A stretch of 64,000 bases of DNA from Nocardioides sp. CER19. Lineage in GTDB: Bacteria; Actinomycetota; Actinomycetes; Propionibacteriales; Nocardioidaceae. How positions within the stretch are numbered: the stretch's first letter is position 1; each line of letters opens with the position of its first letter. This document shows, one piece after another, positions 44,253 through 52,441 of this stretch. The notes beneath the pieces are model-generated. The model saw nothing but the letters and a program-made list of their open reading frames with translations, had not been told where the DNA came from and searched no databases. Position numbers and translations under genes: made by a program. The DNA lies in the NCBI RefSeq assembly GCF_029846275.1, contig NZ_JARVWS010000001.1, positions 806,001 through 870,000 on the forward strand. Direction: 5' to 3'.

Positions 44253-44423
44253 ATGCACGATCAGTTCGACGTGTCGCTCGAGGACGCCGAATTGCTGCGC
44301 GAGGTCGAGCTGACGACCAACCTCATCATCGCGGCGAGCGAGTCCGACGAACGATTGAGCACAGAGGAGATCGACGAGATCCTCGGCGTCTCGCCGCTGC
44401 CCAGCCCGCGCACCGGCGACTGA
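44253..44423 (+). CDS. Small acidic protein, function unknown
   Basis: 56 residues: MHDQFDVSLEDAELLREVEL then TNLIIAASESDERLSTEEID. It is acidic and helical, with a C-terminal EIDEILGVSP motif. ATG 44253 has GGGAGG about 5 nt upstream; the upstream in-frame start at 44223 lacks a site. Similar short acidic proteins occur in other actinobacteria, but I cannot name the family. It is convergent with the next gene and possibly stress-induced by its promoter. Confidence 0.65.
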   Translation: MHDQFDVSLEDAELLREVELTTNLIIAASESDERLSTEEIDEILGVSPLPSPRTGD

Positions 44424-44432
44424 GCGCCCCGC

Positions 44433-45458
44433 TCAGCAGGACGCGAACAGCACCGGGCCGGTCGAGAGGTCCGAGAGCACGTAGGTGCCTGCGACCGGGC
44501 GCAGCCGCATGGTGACGACGGACCCGTCGGCCGCGACCCGGCCGAGCCTGAACCGGTCGGCGAAGTCCCCGCCCTGACCCGGCGCCGGCCCGCTCGCGAG
44601 GGCAGCCCGGGCATCGGCGTTGTGGACGGCCTGGTCGTGGTTCTCGAAGCCGAGGGCGACGGTCACCTGCCGATCCGCGTCGGTCGCCATCGCGAAGGCC
44701 GTCAGGGGGTCGACCCCGCCCGCCTGGCGGATCAGCTCCTCGGCCTGCGCCTGGTCGACGTCGTCGGCCTGGCTCATCGCGAGGTGACCGCACACGTAGT
44801 CGCCGGAGTAGACGACCGCCGACACCGGCTCGCCGACGGCGTCGGCCACCTCGCCGACCCCGTCGTCGGGGGAGAAGCCGCCGCCGAGCACCTCGTCGAG
44901 GTACTCCGACGAGTCACTTGCGAACACCCGTCCGTCGTGGACCGCGATGTAGTTGAACTCGGGCGTGATCCCCAGCGTGGCCACGGCGTCGGTGCCGTCC
45001 CAGATCCCGCCCTTGCCCTCGGTGTAGCCGGTGCGCTCGAGCGCGCGGTCCAGACCGTCGGTGGACCGCGGCTCGACGACCACGACCGCGCCCGAGTCGG
45101 ACTGGGCGAACAGCTCGGAGTCGGCGGTCGCGGGCGAGAAGCCCAAGTGGGACTGCAGCGCGTCGGCCGAGGTGACCATCGCGGAGGCGGAGGTCAGGTC
45201 GGCGTCGTAGCCCTTCGCGAGGAAGGCGTCGACAGCGGCGCCGGACGGGTGCTCGGCATCGCGCACGTGCACCGCCCGACGTACGCCGGCCCAGTCGGTC
45301 CAGGAGTAGCGCTGCACGTCGTCCGGGACCAGCGTGAGCGCCTGCGCGAGCGCGCCGCGGTGGGTGTGCCGCCACCAGACGACGCCCACCAGGCTTGCGG
45401 CGACGAGCACGAGGACCACCGCTGTCGCGAGCCCCGCCCGTCGCCACCGATTCACCAT
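44433..45458 (-). CDS. Membrane-anchored exported protein, function unknown
   Basis: 341 residues. One N-terminal membrane helix (about 9-28, LATAVVLVLVAASLVGVVWW), then an exported mixed alpha/beta domain rich in Asp and Ala with few cysteines (Cys in YVCGHLAM and the last residue). No catalytic motif recognised. ATG 45458 has the -10 box TAGGGT (45472-45467) 8 nt upstream, which overlaps the -10 of the divergent mutT1 gene. Co-regulation of the two is therefore likely. Confidence 0.65.
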   Translation of the reverse strand: MVNRWRRAGLATAVVLVLVAASLVGVVWWRHTHRGALAQALTLVPDDVQRYSWTDWAGVRRAVHVRDAEHPSGAAVDAFLAKGYDADLTSASAMVTSADALQSHLGFSPATADSELFAQSDSGAVVVVEPRSTDGLDRALERTGYTEGKGGIWDGTDAVATLGITPEFNYIAVHDGRVFASDSSEYLDEVLGGGFSPDDGVGEVADAVGEPVSAVVYSGDYVCGHLAMSQADDVDQAQAEELIRQAGGVDPLTAFAMATDADRQVTVALGFENHDQAVHNADARAALASGPAPGQGGDFADRFRLGRVAADGSVVTMRLRPVAGTYVLSDLSTGPVLFASC

Positions 45459-45465
45459 GAGCGCC

Positions 45466-45472
45466 TACCCTA
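45466..45472. promoter_or_regulatory. Shared divergent -10 element (mutT1 and exported protein)
   Basis: TACCCTA reads TACCCT on the plus strand (7 nt before mutT1) and TAGGGT on the minus strand (8 nt before the exported-protein gene). The two -10 boxes overlap by five of six bases, so RNA polymerase can serve only one direction at a time. Confidence 0.7.
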
Positions 45473-45478
45473 AGCGCC

Positions 45479-46369
45479 ATGCCCAGCGCCCGACCGGCAT
45501 CTCGAACGGCACCTCGACCGGCACTGATCTCGGCCGCCGGCGCCGTGGTGCTCCGGCCCGGGCGCGACGTGCTCCTGGTGCACCGGCCGAAGTACGACGA
45601 CTGGTCGTTCCCGAAGGGCAAGCTCGAGCGTGGCGAGCACGTGACCGCCGCCGCCGTCCGCGAGGTGCAGGAGGAGACCGGGCTCCGGGTCAGGCTCGGC
45701 CGGCCCCTGGCGAGCCAGACCTATCCGACCTCCAAGGGTCGCAAGACCGTTCGCTACTGGGTCGCCCGGACCGTCGACACCGATGACGTCAGCGGCTACG
45801 CCGCCAACGCCGAGATCGACGAGGTGGCCTGGCTGCCCGTCGACAAGGCCGCCCGGCTGCTGACCTATCCGCACGACCGGGACACGCTCGCGGAGGCGCT
45901 GGAGTACCCCAAGCGCACCGAGGCCCTCATCGTGCTGCGCCACGCCAACTCCCGCGCGCGCAGCTCGTGGCACGGCGAGGACCCGCTCCGCCCGCTGTTG
46001 ATGACGGGGCACCGGCAGTCCGAGCGGCTCGCGCCCGTCCTCGCGGCCTACGACGTCCGGCGGGTCATGACGAGCAGCAGCACGCGCTGCGTCGACACCG
46101 TGGCGCCGTACGCCTCGACGGCCGGTATCGAGATGGAGCTGCTCGACCGGCTGAGCGAGGAGAGCTCCCGCCCCCGCAAGGTCCGCAAGCTGGTGACGGC
46201 CGCCGTCGACGTGCTCGAGGAGTTCGGCCCGACCGTCGTCTGCAGCCACCGCCCGGTGCTGCCGGAGGTCTTCGAGGCGCTCGGTCTCGAGGATCCGGGG
46301 CTGGAGAAGGGCGAGCTCCTGGTCGTCCACCTGCGCCGCGGCGAGATCGTCGCCGTGGAGCGGCACTAG
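45479..46369 (+). CDS. mutT1: MutT1-like protein: Nudix hydrolase fused to histidine phosphatase
   Basis: 296 residues. The Nudix box GKLERGEHVTAAAVREVQEETG is at 47-68 with all metal-binding acids. The C-terminal histidine phosphatase domain has LRHANSR (Arg154, His155) and CSHRPV (His257). In mycobacteria MutT1 removes 8-oxo-dGTP and dinucleoside polyphosphates and is encoded next to ppk; here ppk is 6 kb away within the phosphate island. ATG 45479 is leaderless (TACCCT 7 nt upstream). Confidence 0.9.
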   Translation: MPSARPASRTAPRPALISAAGAVVLRPGRDVLLVHRPKYDDWSFPKGKLERGEHVTAAAVREVQEETGLRVRLGRPLASQTYPTSKGRKTVRYWVARTVDTDDVSGYAANAEIDEVAWLPVDKAARLLTYPHDRDTLAEALEYPKRTEALIVLRHANSRARSSWHGEDPLRPLLMTGHRQSERLAPVLAAYDVRRVMTSSSTRCVDTVAPYASTAGIEMELLDRLSEESSRPRKVRKLVTAAVDVLEEFGPTVVCSHRPVLPEVFEALGLEDPGLEKGELLVVHLRRGEIVAVERH

Positions 46370-46451
46370 CAGGCTCCGTCAAGCGCTGACGAGCCAGTTC
46401 ACGTGATGTCCGCCTTGTGGGCCACGTCACGTCGCCAACCGGGCATGCCGA

Positions 46452-46473
46452 GTTCACGCCTCGTTCACCGACG
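46452..46473 (+). promoter_or_regulatory. Pho box upstream of pstS
   Basis: Two direct repeats GTTCACG (46452) and GTTCACC (46463), 11 bp apart, match the PhoP-binding pattern of actinobacteria. A possible -10 TACGTT is at 46501-46506. Further single GTTCACG (46397) and GGTCACC (46486) words lie nearby. Phosphate starvation control is expected. Confidence 0.8.
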
Positions 46474-46544
46474 ACCCGGGGAGCGGTCACCTCGCGTCTC
46501 TACGTTGCGTGCGAGACAAGTTCGCAAACACAGGAGATTTCGAA

Positions 46545-47657
46545 GTGATCACCACTTCCATCCGCCGGGCGGTCGTGCCTGGCGTGGCCGCGCTGACGCT
46601 GGCCCTCTCGCTCGCCGCGTGCGGCGGCTCGGACAACGGCGACAGCGCGAGCGGCTCCGGCGCTGCCAAGGGCCTGAGCGGCACGGTTGCCGCCGGTGGC
46701 TCCTCGGCCCAGGAGAAGGCCCAGGAGGCCTGGCGCGCGGGCTTCGGCGCGGACAACCCCGACGTCACCATCACCTACGACCCGGTCGGCTCCGGCACGG
46801 GTCGCGACAACTTCTACTCCGGCGCCTACAAGTTCGCCGGCTCCGACTCCGCCATCTCCGCCGAGGACATGGCCAAGGCCAAGTCCGCGTGCGGCGGCAG
46901 CGACCCGATCGAGGTCCCGGTCTTCATCTCCCCGATCGACATCGCCTTCAACCTGCAGGGTGTCGACTCGCTGAAGCTCGACGCGACCACCGTCGCGAAG
47001 ATCTTCAGCGGCACGATCAAGAAGTGGAACGACCCGGCCATCGCCCAGCAGAACCCGGACGTCCAGCTGCCGGCGACCGCTATCTCGCCGGTCCACCGCT
47101 CCGACTCCTCGGGCACGACCGACAACTTCACCGACTGGCTCCACCAGGCCGGCGGCGGCGCGTGGAAGACCGAGCACAGCAGCGACTGGCCGGTCCAGGT
47201 CGGCGAGGCCGCTGAGGGCACCTCCGGCGTCGTGGGCGCCATCCAGGACGGCCAGGGCACGATCGGTTACGCCGACGACAGCGCCGTGGCCAGCACCAAG
47301 CTCGGCAAGGTCTCCGTCAAGGTCGGGACCGACTACGTGGCCCCGTCCGCCGACGGTGCCGCCGCCGGGCTCGCCGCCTCGAAGGTCGCCGACGGCGCCG
47401 CCGCGTCGCAGCTCGTCTACTCGATCAACCGCACCGCGACCGACCCGTCGGTCTACCCGGTGTTCCTGGCGTCGTACTTCATCGCCTGCCCGACCTACGA
47501 CGACAAGGCCACCGCCGACGTCGTCAAGGGCTTCGGCCAGTACATCGTGTCGTCCGCCGGTCAGAAGGCCGCCTCGGCGAACGCTCTCTCGGCCCCGCTC
47601 CCGAGCGACGTCGCCGACAAGGCCAAGGCGATCCTGGACAAGATCGCGGCCAAGTAG
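46545..47657 (+). CDS. pstS: Phosphate-binding lipoprotein PstS
   Basis: 370-residue periplasmic-type binding protein that captures phosphate for PstCAB. Signal peptide with lipobox LAAC, lipidated Cys26. Phosphate-binding motifs GSSAQEKAQ, DPVGSGTGRDNFYSG, SDSAISAED and RSDSSGTTDNF are present. GTG 46545 has AGGAG 8 nt upstream; the upstream in-frame ATG would spoil the signal peptide. A Pho box precedes it and a hairpin separates it from pstC. Confidence 0.96.
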   Translation: MITTSIRRAVVPGVAALTLALSLAACGGSDNGDSASGSGAAKGLSGTVAAGGSSAQEKAQEAWRAGFGADNPDVTITYDPVGSGTGRDNFYSGAYKFAGSDSAISAEDMAKAKSACGGSDPIEVPVFISPIDIAFNLQGVDSLKLDATTVAKIFSGTIKKWNDPAIAQQNPDVQLPATAISPVHRSDSSGTTDNFTDWLHQAGGGAWKTEHSSDWPVQVGEAAEGTSGVVGAIQDGQGTIGYADDSAVASTKLGKVSVKVGTDYVAPSADGAAAGLAASKVADGAAASQLVYSINRTATDPSVYPVFLASYFIACPTYDDKATADVVKGFGQYIVSSAGQKAASANALSAPLPSDVADKAKAILDKIAAK

Positions 47658-47671
47658 CAGCACCGCTGAGC

Positions 47672-47705
47672 CAGCGGCGGGACCTCGCGAGAGGTCCCGC
47701 CGCTG
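47672..47705 (+). terminator. Hairpin between pstS and pstC (attenuator or processing stop)
   Basis: A 15-bp perfect stem CAGCGGCGGGACCTC/GAGGTCCCGCCGCTG with loop GCGA, 14 bp after the pstS stop. It would let pstS be made in excess of pstCAB. Confidence 0.85.
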
Positions 47706-47750
47706 TGGCACAACAGAAGCCCAGCCAACCGGGGCAGGCACAGGAGAGCA

Positions 47751-48719
47751 GTGAGCACCACACCACCAGACCTGGAGACGGAAGAGCCGCTCATCCAGGG
47801 GCCCTACGCGGGCGTGAAGTTCGGTCGGGGAGACAAGGCCTTCTCGACCGTGGCCCTCGCGTCCGGCGTGACGATCCTCGTCACCCTCGCGGCCGTCTTC
47901 GTCTTCCTGTTCATCAAGGGCCTGCCCGGCTTCACCGCCGACCCCGAGATCTTCAAGCCGTCGTCCGACAGCTTCTGGGGGTACGTCGGCAGGCTGCTGT
48001 TCGGCACCACCTTCGCCGCGATCATCGCGCTCCTCATCGCGGTGCCGTTCTCCTTCGCGCTGGCGCTGTTCATCTCGCACTACGCGCCGCGCCGGATCGC
48101 GACCCCGGTGGCCTACGTCATCGACCTGCTGGCCGCCGTACCGTCGGTCGTCTTCGGCCTCTGGGGCGCCCGCACGCTCGCCGTGTCGTCGCAGCCGGTC
48201 CAGCGCTGGTTCGACCACAACCTCGGGTGGCTGCCCTTCTTCAAGGGCCCGGCCTCCGCGACCGGCCGCACGATCCTCATCGCGGGGGTCGTCCTCGCGA
48301 TCATGTGCATCCCGATCATCACCGCGATCTGCCGCGAGGTCTTCAGCCAGACGCCGCGGCTCAACGAGGAGGCGGCCCTCGCGCTCGGCGCGACCCGCTG
48401 GGAGATGGTCCGCTACGCCGTCTTCCCGCACTCGCGCTCCGGCATGGTCGCCGCCGTCATGCTCGGCCTCGGTCGGGCCCTCGGCGAGACGATGGCCGTC
48501 TCGATGGTGATGTCGTCGACACCGATCATCACGCTCAACATGATCTCGTCGACCAACTCGGCCACCATCGCGTCCAACATCGCAGCCAACTACAAGGCCG
48601 AGGACAACCGCATCCAGACGGTGCTGCTGGCCACCGGCCTGGTGCTGTTCCTGTTCACCTTCCTGGTGAACTTCGTGGCGCGCTACGTCGCGGGCCGGGG
48701 CGAGAGGGGTCAGCGATGA
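47751..48719 (+). CDS. pstC: Phosphate ABC transporter permease PstC
   Basis: 322 residues with about six membrane helices. The permease coupling motif [26 protein letters not shown] contacts PstB. GTG 47751 has CAGGAGAG upstream. Its stop overlaps the pstA start (ATGA), so translation is coupled. Confidence 0.95.
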   Translation: MSTTPPDLETEEPLIQGPYAGVKFGRGDKAFSTVALASGVTILVTLAAVFVFLFIKGLPGFTADPEIFKPSSDSFWGYVGRLLFGTTFAAIIALLIAVPFSFALALFISHYAPRRIATPVAYVIDLLAAVPSVVFGLWGARTLAVSSQPVQRWFDHNLGWLPFFKGPASATGRTILIAGVVLAIMCIPIITAICREVFSQTPRLNEEAALALGATRWEMVRYAVFPHSRSGMVAAVMLGLGRALGETMAVSMVMSSTPIITLNMISSTNSATIASNIAANYKAEDNRIQTVLLATGLVLFLFTFLVNFVARYVAGRGERGQR

Positions 48720-49786
48720 CGACCTTCGACACGATCGAGAGCGAGCGTCTCTACAGCGGTCGCCTGCCGGCGTACGCGCCCTACCTGGTGCTGCTGATCG
48801 CCTTCGCCGCGTCCGGGCTGCTGGCCCTCCTGCTGGGCTGGGGAATCGTCCCCTTCGTGATCGTCGGCGGCCTCATCGCCGTCGTCGGGATGCCGGCCTG
48901 GTCGGCCGTCGTCGAGAACCGGCGAGCGGCCACCGACCGGCTGGTCACCTCGGTGATCTGGGCAGCGTTCGCGGTCACCCTCGTGCCGCTGGTGTGGCTC
49001 ATCTGGGTCGTGATCAGCAAGGGCGTCCCGGCGATCGACCTCTCGTTCCTCACCCACGACATGGTGCAGCGGCTCGACCCGGCGACCGGCAAGCTGGTGG
49101 CCGGCGGCGGCCTCGAGCACGCCCTGATCGGCACCCTGCTGGTCACGCTGGGCGCCGTCGTCATCTCGGTGCCGATCGGCCTTTTCACCGCCATCTACCT
49201 GGTGGAGTACGGCAAGCGGAACCGGATCGCCAAGGTCGTCACCTTCCTGGTGGACGTCATGACCGGCATCCCGTCGATCGTCGCCGGCCTCTTCGGACTG
49301 GCGCTGTTCACGCTGATCTTCGGCGTCGGCACGCGGATGGGCATCATGGGCTCCATCGCGCTGTCGCTGCTGATGATCCCGACGGTCGTCCGCTCCGGCG
49401 AGGAGATGATGCGGCTCGTGCCCGACGACCTGCGCGAGGCGTCGTACGCGCTGGGCGTGCCGAAGTGGCGCACGATCGTCAAGGTCGTCATCCCGACCGC
49501 GCTCGGCGGCATCGTCACCGGCATCATGCTCGCGATCTCGCGCGTCATCGGCGAGACGGCGCCGCTGCTGGTCGCGGTCGGTGCCGCGGAGGCGGTCAAC
49601 AGCAACCTCTTCAGCGGCCGGATGATGACCCTGCCGGTGTTCATCATGACGCAGTACAGCACCGCGACGCCCCAGGGCTACGCCCGCGCATGGGGCGGCG
49701 CCCTGATCCTCATCGTCATCGTGATGGTGCTCAACCTCGCAGCACGCATCATCAGCAAGATCTTCGCCCCCAAGACCGGGCGCTGA
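48716..49786 (+). CDS. pstA: Phosphate ABC transporter permease PstA
   Basis: 356 residues, longer than the typical ~300 because of an N-terminal extension with extra hydrophobic helices ([31 protein letters not shown]). The coupling loop [29 protein letters not shown] is typical. It starts inside the pstC stop (ATGA). pstB follows 11 bp later. Confidence 0.95.
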   Translation: MTTFDTIESERLYSGRLPAYAPYLVLLIAFAASGLLALLLGWGIVPFVIVGGLIAVVGMPAWSAVVENRRAATDRLVTSVIWAAFAVTLVPLVWLIWVVISKGVPAIDLSFLTHDMVQRLDPATGKLVAGGGLEHALIGTLLVTLGAVVISVPIGLFTAIYLVEYGKRNRIAKVVTFLVDVMTGIPSIVAGLFGLALFTLIFGVGTRMGIMGSIALSLLMIPTVVRSGEEMMRLVPDDLREASYALGVPKWRTIVKVVIPTALGGIVTGIMLAISRVIGETAPLLVAVGAAEAVNSNLFSGRMMTLPVFIMTQYSTATPQGYARAWGGALILIVIVMVLNLAARIISKIFAPKTGR

Positions 49787-49797
49787 AACAGGAGTAC

Positions 49798-50583
49798 ATG
49801 GCAGTGGCCAAGAGCATCGACGTCAGCGACGTCAACATCTACTACGGCGACTTCAAGGCCGTCGAGGGCGTCAACATGACGATCAAGGCGAAGGCCGTCA
49901 CGGCCTTCATCGGGCCCTCCGGCTGCGGCAAGTCGACGTTCCTGCGCACGCTCAACCGGATGCACGAGGTGATCCCGGGCGCCCGCGTCGAGGGCAAGAT
50001 CACCGTGTCCGGCCAGGACCTCTACGACCCGGCGGTCGACCCGGTCGAGGTCCGCCGCATGGTCGGCATGGTCTTCCAGCGGCCGAACCCGTTCCCGACG
50101 ATGTCGATCTACGACAACGTCCTCGCGGGCAACAAGCTGAACGCCAAGAGGATGAAGAAGGCCGAGGCCGACGAGATCGTCGAGAAGTCGCTGCGCGGAG
50201 CGAACCTCTGGAACGAGGTCAAGGACCGCCTCGGCAAGCCCGGCATGGGCCTGTCCGGCGGCCAGCAGCAGCGGCTGTGCATCGCCCGCGCGATCGCCGT
50301 CGAGCCGCAGGTCCTCCTGATGGACGAGCCCTGCTCGGCGCTCGACCCGATCTCCACGGCGGCCATCGAGGACCTCATCCACGAGCTCAAGGACCGCTAC
50401 ACGATCGTCATCGTCACCCACAACATGCAGCAGGCGGCCCGTGTCTCCGACGACACCGGCTTCTTCAACCTCAAGGCCGCCGGCCAGCCGGGTCATCTGG
50501 TCGAGTTCAACCCGACCAAGAAGATGTTCACCAACCCGGACAGCGAGTCCACCGAGGCCTACATCTCCGGTCGCTTCGGCTGA
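49798..50583 (+). CDS. pstB: Phosphate ABC transporter ATP-binding protein PstB
   Basis: 261 residues. Walker [11 protein letters not shown]-loop [12 protein letters not shown] signature LSGGQQQR and Walker B VLLMDEP with the Pst-typical [12 protein letters not shown] 49798 has AGGAG 4 nt upstream; GTG 49804 is an alternative. Energises PstCA. No phoU is in this operon. Confidence 0.95.
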   Translation: MAVAKSIDVSDVNIYYGDFKAVEGVNMTIKAKAVTAFIGPSGCGKSTFLRTLNRMHEVIPGARVEGKITVSGQDLYDPAVDPVEVRRMVGMVFQRPNPFPTMSIYDNVLAGNKLNAKRMKKAEADEIVEKSLRGANLWNEVKDRLGKPGMGLSGGQQQRLCIARAIAVEPQVLLMDEPCSALDPISTAAIEDLIHELKDRYTIVIVTHNMQQAARVSDDTGFFNLKAAGQPGHLVEFNPTKKMFTNPDSESTEAYISGRFG

Positions 50584-50630
50584 TCCGTCCTCCTGCTGGG
50601 TGGCCGACGAGCGGGCACGAACGGGGCGGT

Positions 50631-50669
50631 CCGTTCGAGCCGAGAGGTGTCGGACACCGGTCCGAACGG
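50631..50669 (+). terminator. Stem-loop after pstB
   Basis: Outer arms CCGTTCG (50631-50637) and CGAACGG (50663-50669) enclose an inner palindrome GGTGTCGGACACC (50646-50658). A likely end of the pst transcript. Confidence 0.5.
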
Positions 50670-50724
50670 TCAGGTCAGCGACCGCGCGAGGGCCGTCGGT
50701 TGCGTCCTGGAGCCCGGCCTCCCC

Positions 50725-50730
50725 TAGATT
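50725..50730 (+). promoter_or_regulatory. -10 box of the DUF47-pit operon
   Basis: TAGATT, with TTGCGT 19 bp upstream (50700-50705). A leader of about 30 nt carries the ribosome site AGGAG (50755-50759). Confidence 0.5.
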
Positions 50731-50765
50731 GGGCCCGTTCGTCTCCGACTCCACAGGAGTTCCCC

Positions 50766-51383
50766 GTGCGTTTGCGCATCCGTCCGGTCGACACGACCTT
50801 CTACGACCTGTTCACCGAGTCGGCCGACCACCTGGTGACGGGCGTCGGCCTGCTGGCCGAGATGCTCGCCGACGGCAACGACGCCGAGGGCATCGCGCGT
50901 CGTATGCGCGAGGCCGAGCACCAGGCCGACGAGACCACCCACGCGATCGTGCGGCGGGTGAACTCGGTGTTCGTGACGCCGTTCGACCGCGAGGACATCT
51001 ACTCGCTGGGCTCGGGGCTCGACGACATCATGGACCTGATGGACGAGGTCGTGGACATGATCCTCGTCTACGAGGTCAAGGTGCTCCCGGAGGCGCTCTC
51101 CGACCAGGTCCGGGTGCTGCAGCGCTGTGCCGAGCTGACCGCCGCGGCGATGCCGAACCTCCAGTCGATGAAGTCGCTCCAGGAGTACTGGATCGAGATC
51201 AACCGGCTCGAGAACGAGGGCGACCGCAACCACCGGCGCATCCTCGCGACGATCTTCTCCGGCGAGTTCAAGGCCGTCGAGGTGCTCAAGCTCAAGGACA
51301 TCGTCGAGGCGCTCGAGGGCGCCATCGACGGGTTCGAGCGGGTCGCGAACACGATCGAGCAGATCGCGCTCAAGGAGTCCTGA
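50766..51383 (+). CDS. DUF47 (PhoU-like) phosphate-transport accessory protein
   Basis: 205 residues, all-helical, PhoU/DUF47 family. Acidic metal-binding repeats occur in EAEHQADETTH and NRLENEGDRNHR, which are the DUF47 signature. GTG 50766 has AGGAG 6 nt upstream. It lies 8 bp before pit and is probably its modulator, as in the common DUF47-pit operon. Confidence 0.9.
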   Translation: MRLRIRPVDTTFYDLFTESADHLVTGVGLLAEMLADGNDAEGIARRMREAEHQADETTHAIVRRVNSVFVTPFDREDIYSLGSGLDDIMDLMDEVVDMILVYEVKVLPEALSDQVRVLQRCAELTAAAMPNLQSMKSLQEYWIEINRLENEGDRNHRRILATIFSGEFKAVEVLKLKDIVEALEGAIDGFERVANTIEQIALKES

Positions 51384-51391
51384 GCCCCGAC

Positions 51392-52405
51392 ATGGAACTC
51401 GCCATCGTCATCACGGTGGTCGTCGTCGCCCTCGCGTTCGACTACACCAACGGCTTCCACGACGCGGCCAACGCGATCGCGACCTCGGTCTCCACGAGGG
51501 CGCTGACGCCTCGGATCGCGCTGACGCTGGCCGCGGTCATGAACTTCGTCGGCGCGCTGCTCGGACAGAAGGTCGCGCACACGGTCGCCGACACGCTCTC
51601 GATGCCGGGGGACGACTCGAAGCACCAGCTGATCATCATCCTGGCCGCCCTGTTCGGCGCGATCGCCTGGAACCTCATCACCTGGTACTTCGGCCTGCCA
51701 TCGTCGTCCACGCACGCACTCATCGGCGCCCTGGTCGGCGCGGCGCTCGCCGCCGGCCCGGACCTGGCGTCGGTGCACTGGCACACGATCATCGACAAGG
51801 TCGTCATCCCGATGGTGCTCTCGCCCATCGTGGGATTCTGCCTCGCGTTCATCGTGATGCTCTCGATCATGTGGATCTTCCGCAACCGGCCCGGGGCGAA
51901 GGTGCACCGCGGGTTCCGCGCGATGCAGACCGTGTCGGCGTCGGCACTGGCGCTGGGCCACGGCCTGCAGGACGCCCAGAAGACGATGGGCGTCATCTTC
52001 CTGGCCCTCGTCGCGTCCGGGCACGCGCAGGCCAGCGACAGCCTGCCGCTGTGGGTCATCGTCTGCGCCGCCGGCGCGATCTCGCTCGGGACCTACTCGG
52101 GCGGGTGGCGCATCATGCGCACGCTGGGCCGCAAGATCATCCACCTCGACCCCGCCCGCGGGTTCTCCGCCGAGGCGACCGGCGCCCTGGTGCTCTACAC
52201 GACCGCGTACGTCTGGCAGGCGCCGATCTCCACGACGCACACCATCACCAGCGCGATCATGGGCGCCGGCGCGACCAAGCGGTTCTCCGCGGTCCGCTGG
52301 GGGGTCGCGGGCAACATCGTCACCGCCTGGGTGCTGACCTTCCCGGCCGCCGGCCTCGCCGCCGCGGCGGCGTACGAGATCCTCAAGCCGATCTTCGGGA
52401 TCTGA
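51392..52405 (+). CDS. pit: Low-affinity inorganic phosphate transporter (PiT family)
   Basis: 337 residues, about 10 membrane helices. Both inverted PiT signatures are present: DYTNGFHDAANAIATSVSTRAL near the N-terminus and ALGHGLQDAQKTMGVI in the second half; the family motif LPSSSTHAL is also seen. ATG 51392 lies 8 bp after the DUF47 stop. Convergent with ppk. Confidence 0.94.
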   Translation: MELAIVITVVVVALAFDYTNGFHDAANAIATSVSTRALTPRIALTLAAVMNFVGALLGQKVAHTVADTLSMPGDDSKHQLIIILAALFGAIAWNLITWYFGLPSSSTHALIGALVGAALAAGPDLASVHWHTIIDKVVIPMVLSPIVGFCLAFIVMLSIMWIFRNRPGAKVHRGFRAMQTVSASALALGHGLQDAQKTMGVIFLALVASGHAQASDSLPLWVIVCAAGAISLGTYSGGWRIMRTLGRKIIHLDPARGFSAEATGALVLYTTAYVWQAPISTTHTITSAIMGAGATKRFSAVRWGVAGNIVTAWVLTFPAAGLAAAAAYEILKPIFGI

Positions 52406-52441
52406 CCGGCCCGGCCAGCCCGGCTGGCCGGGTCAGCCGGG

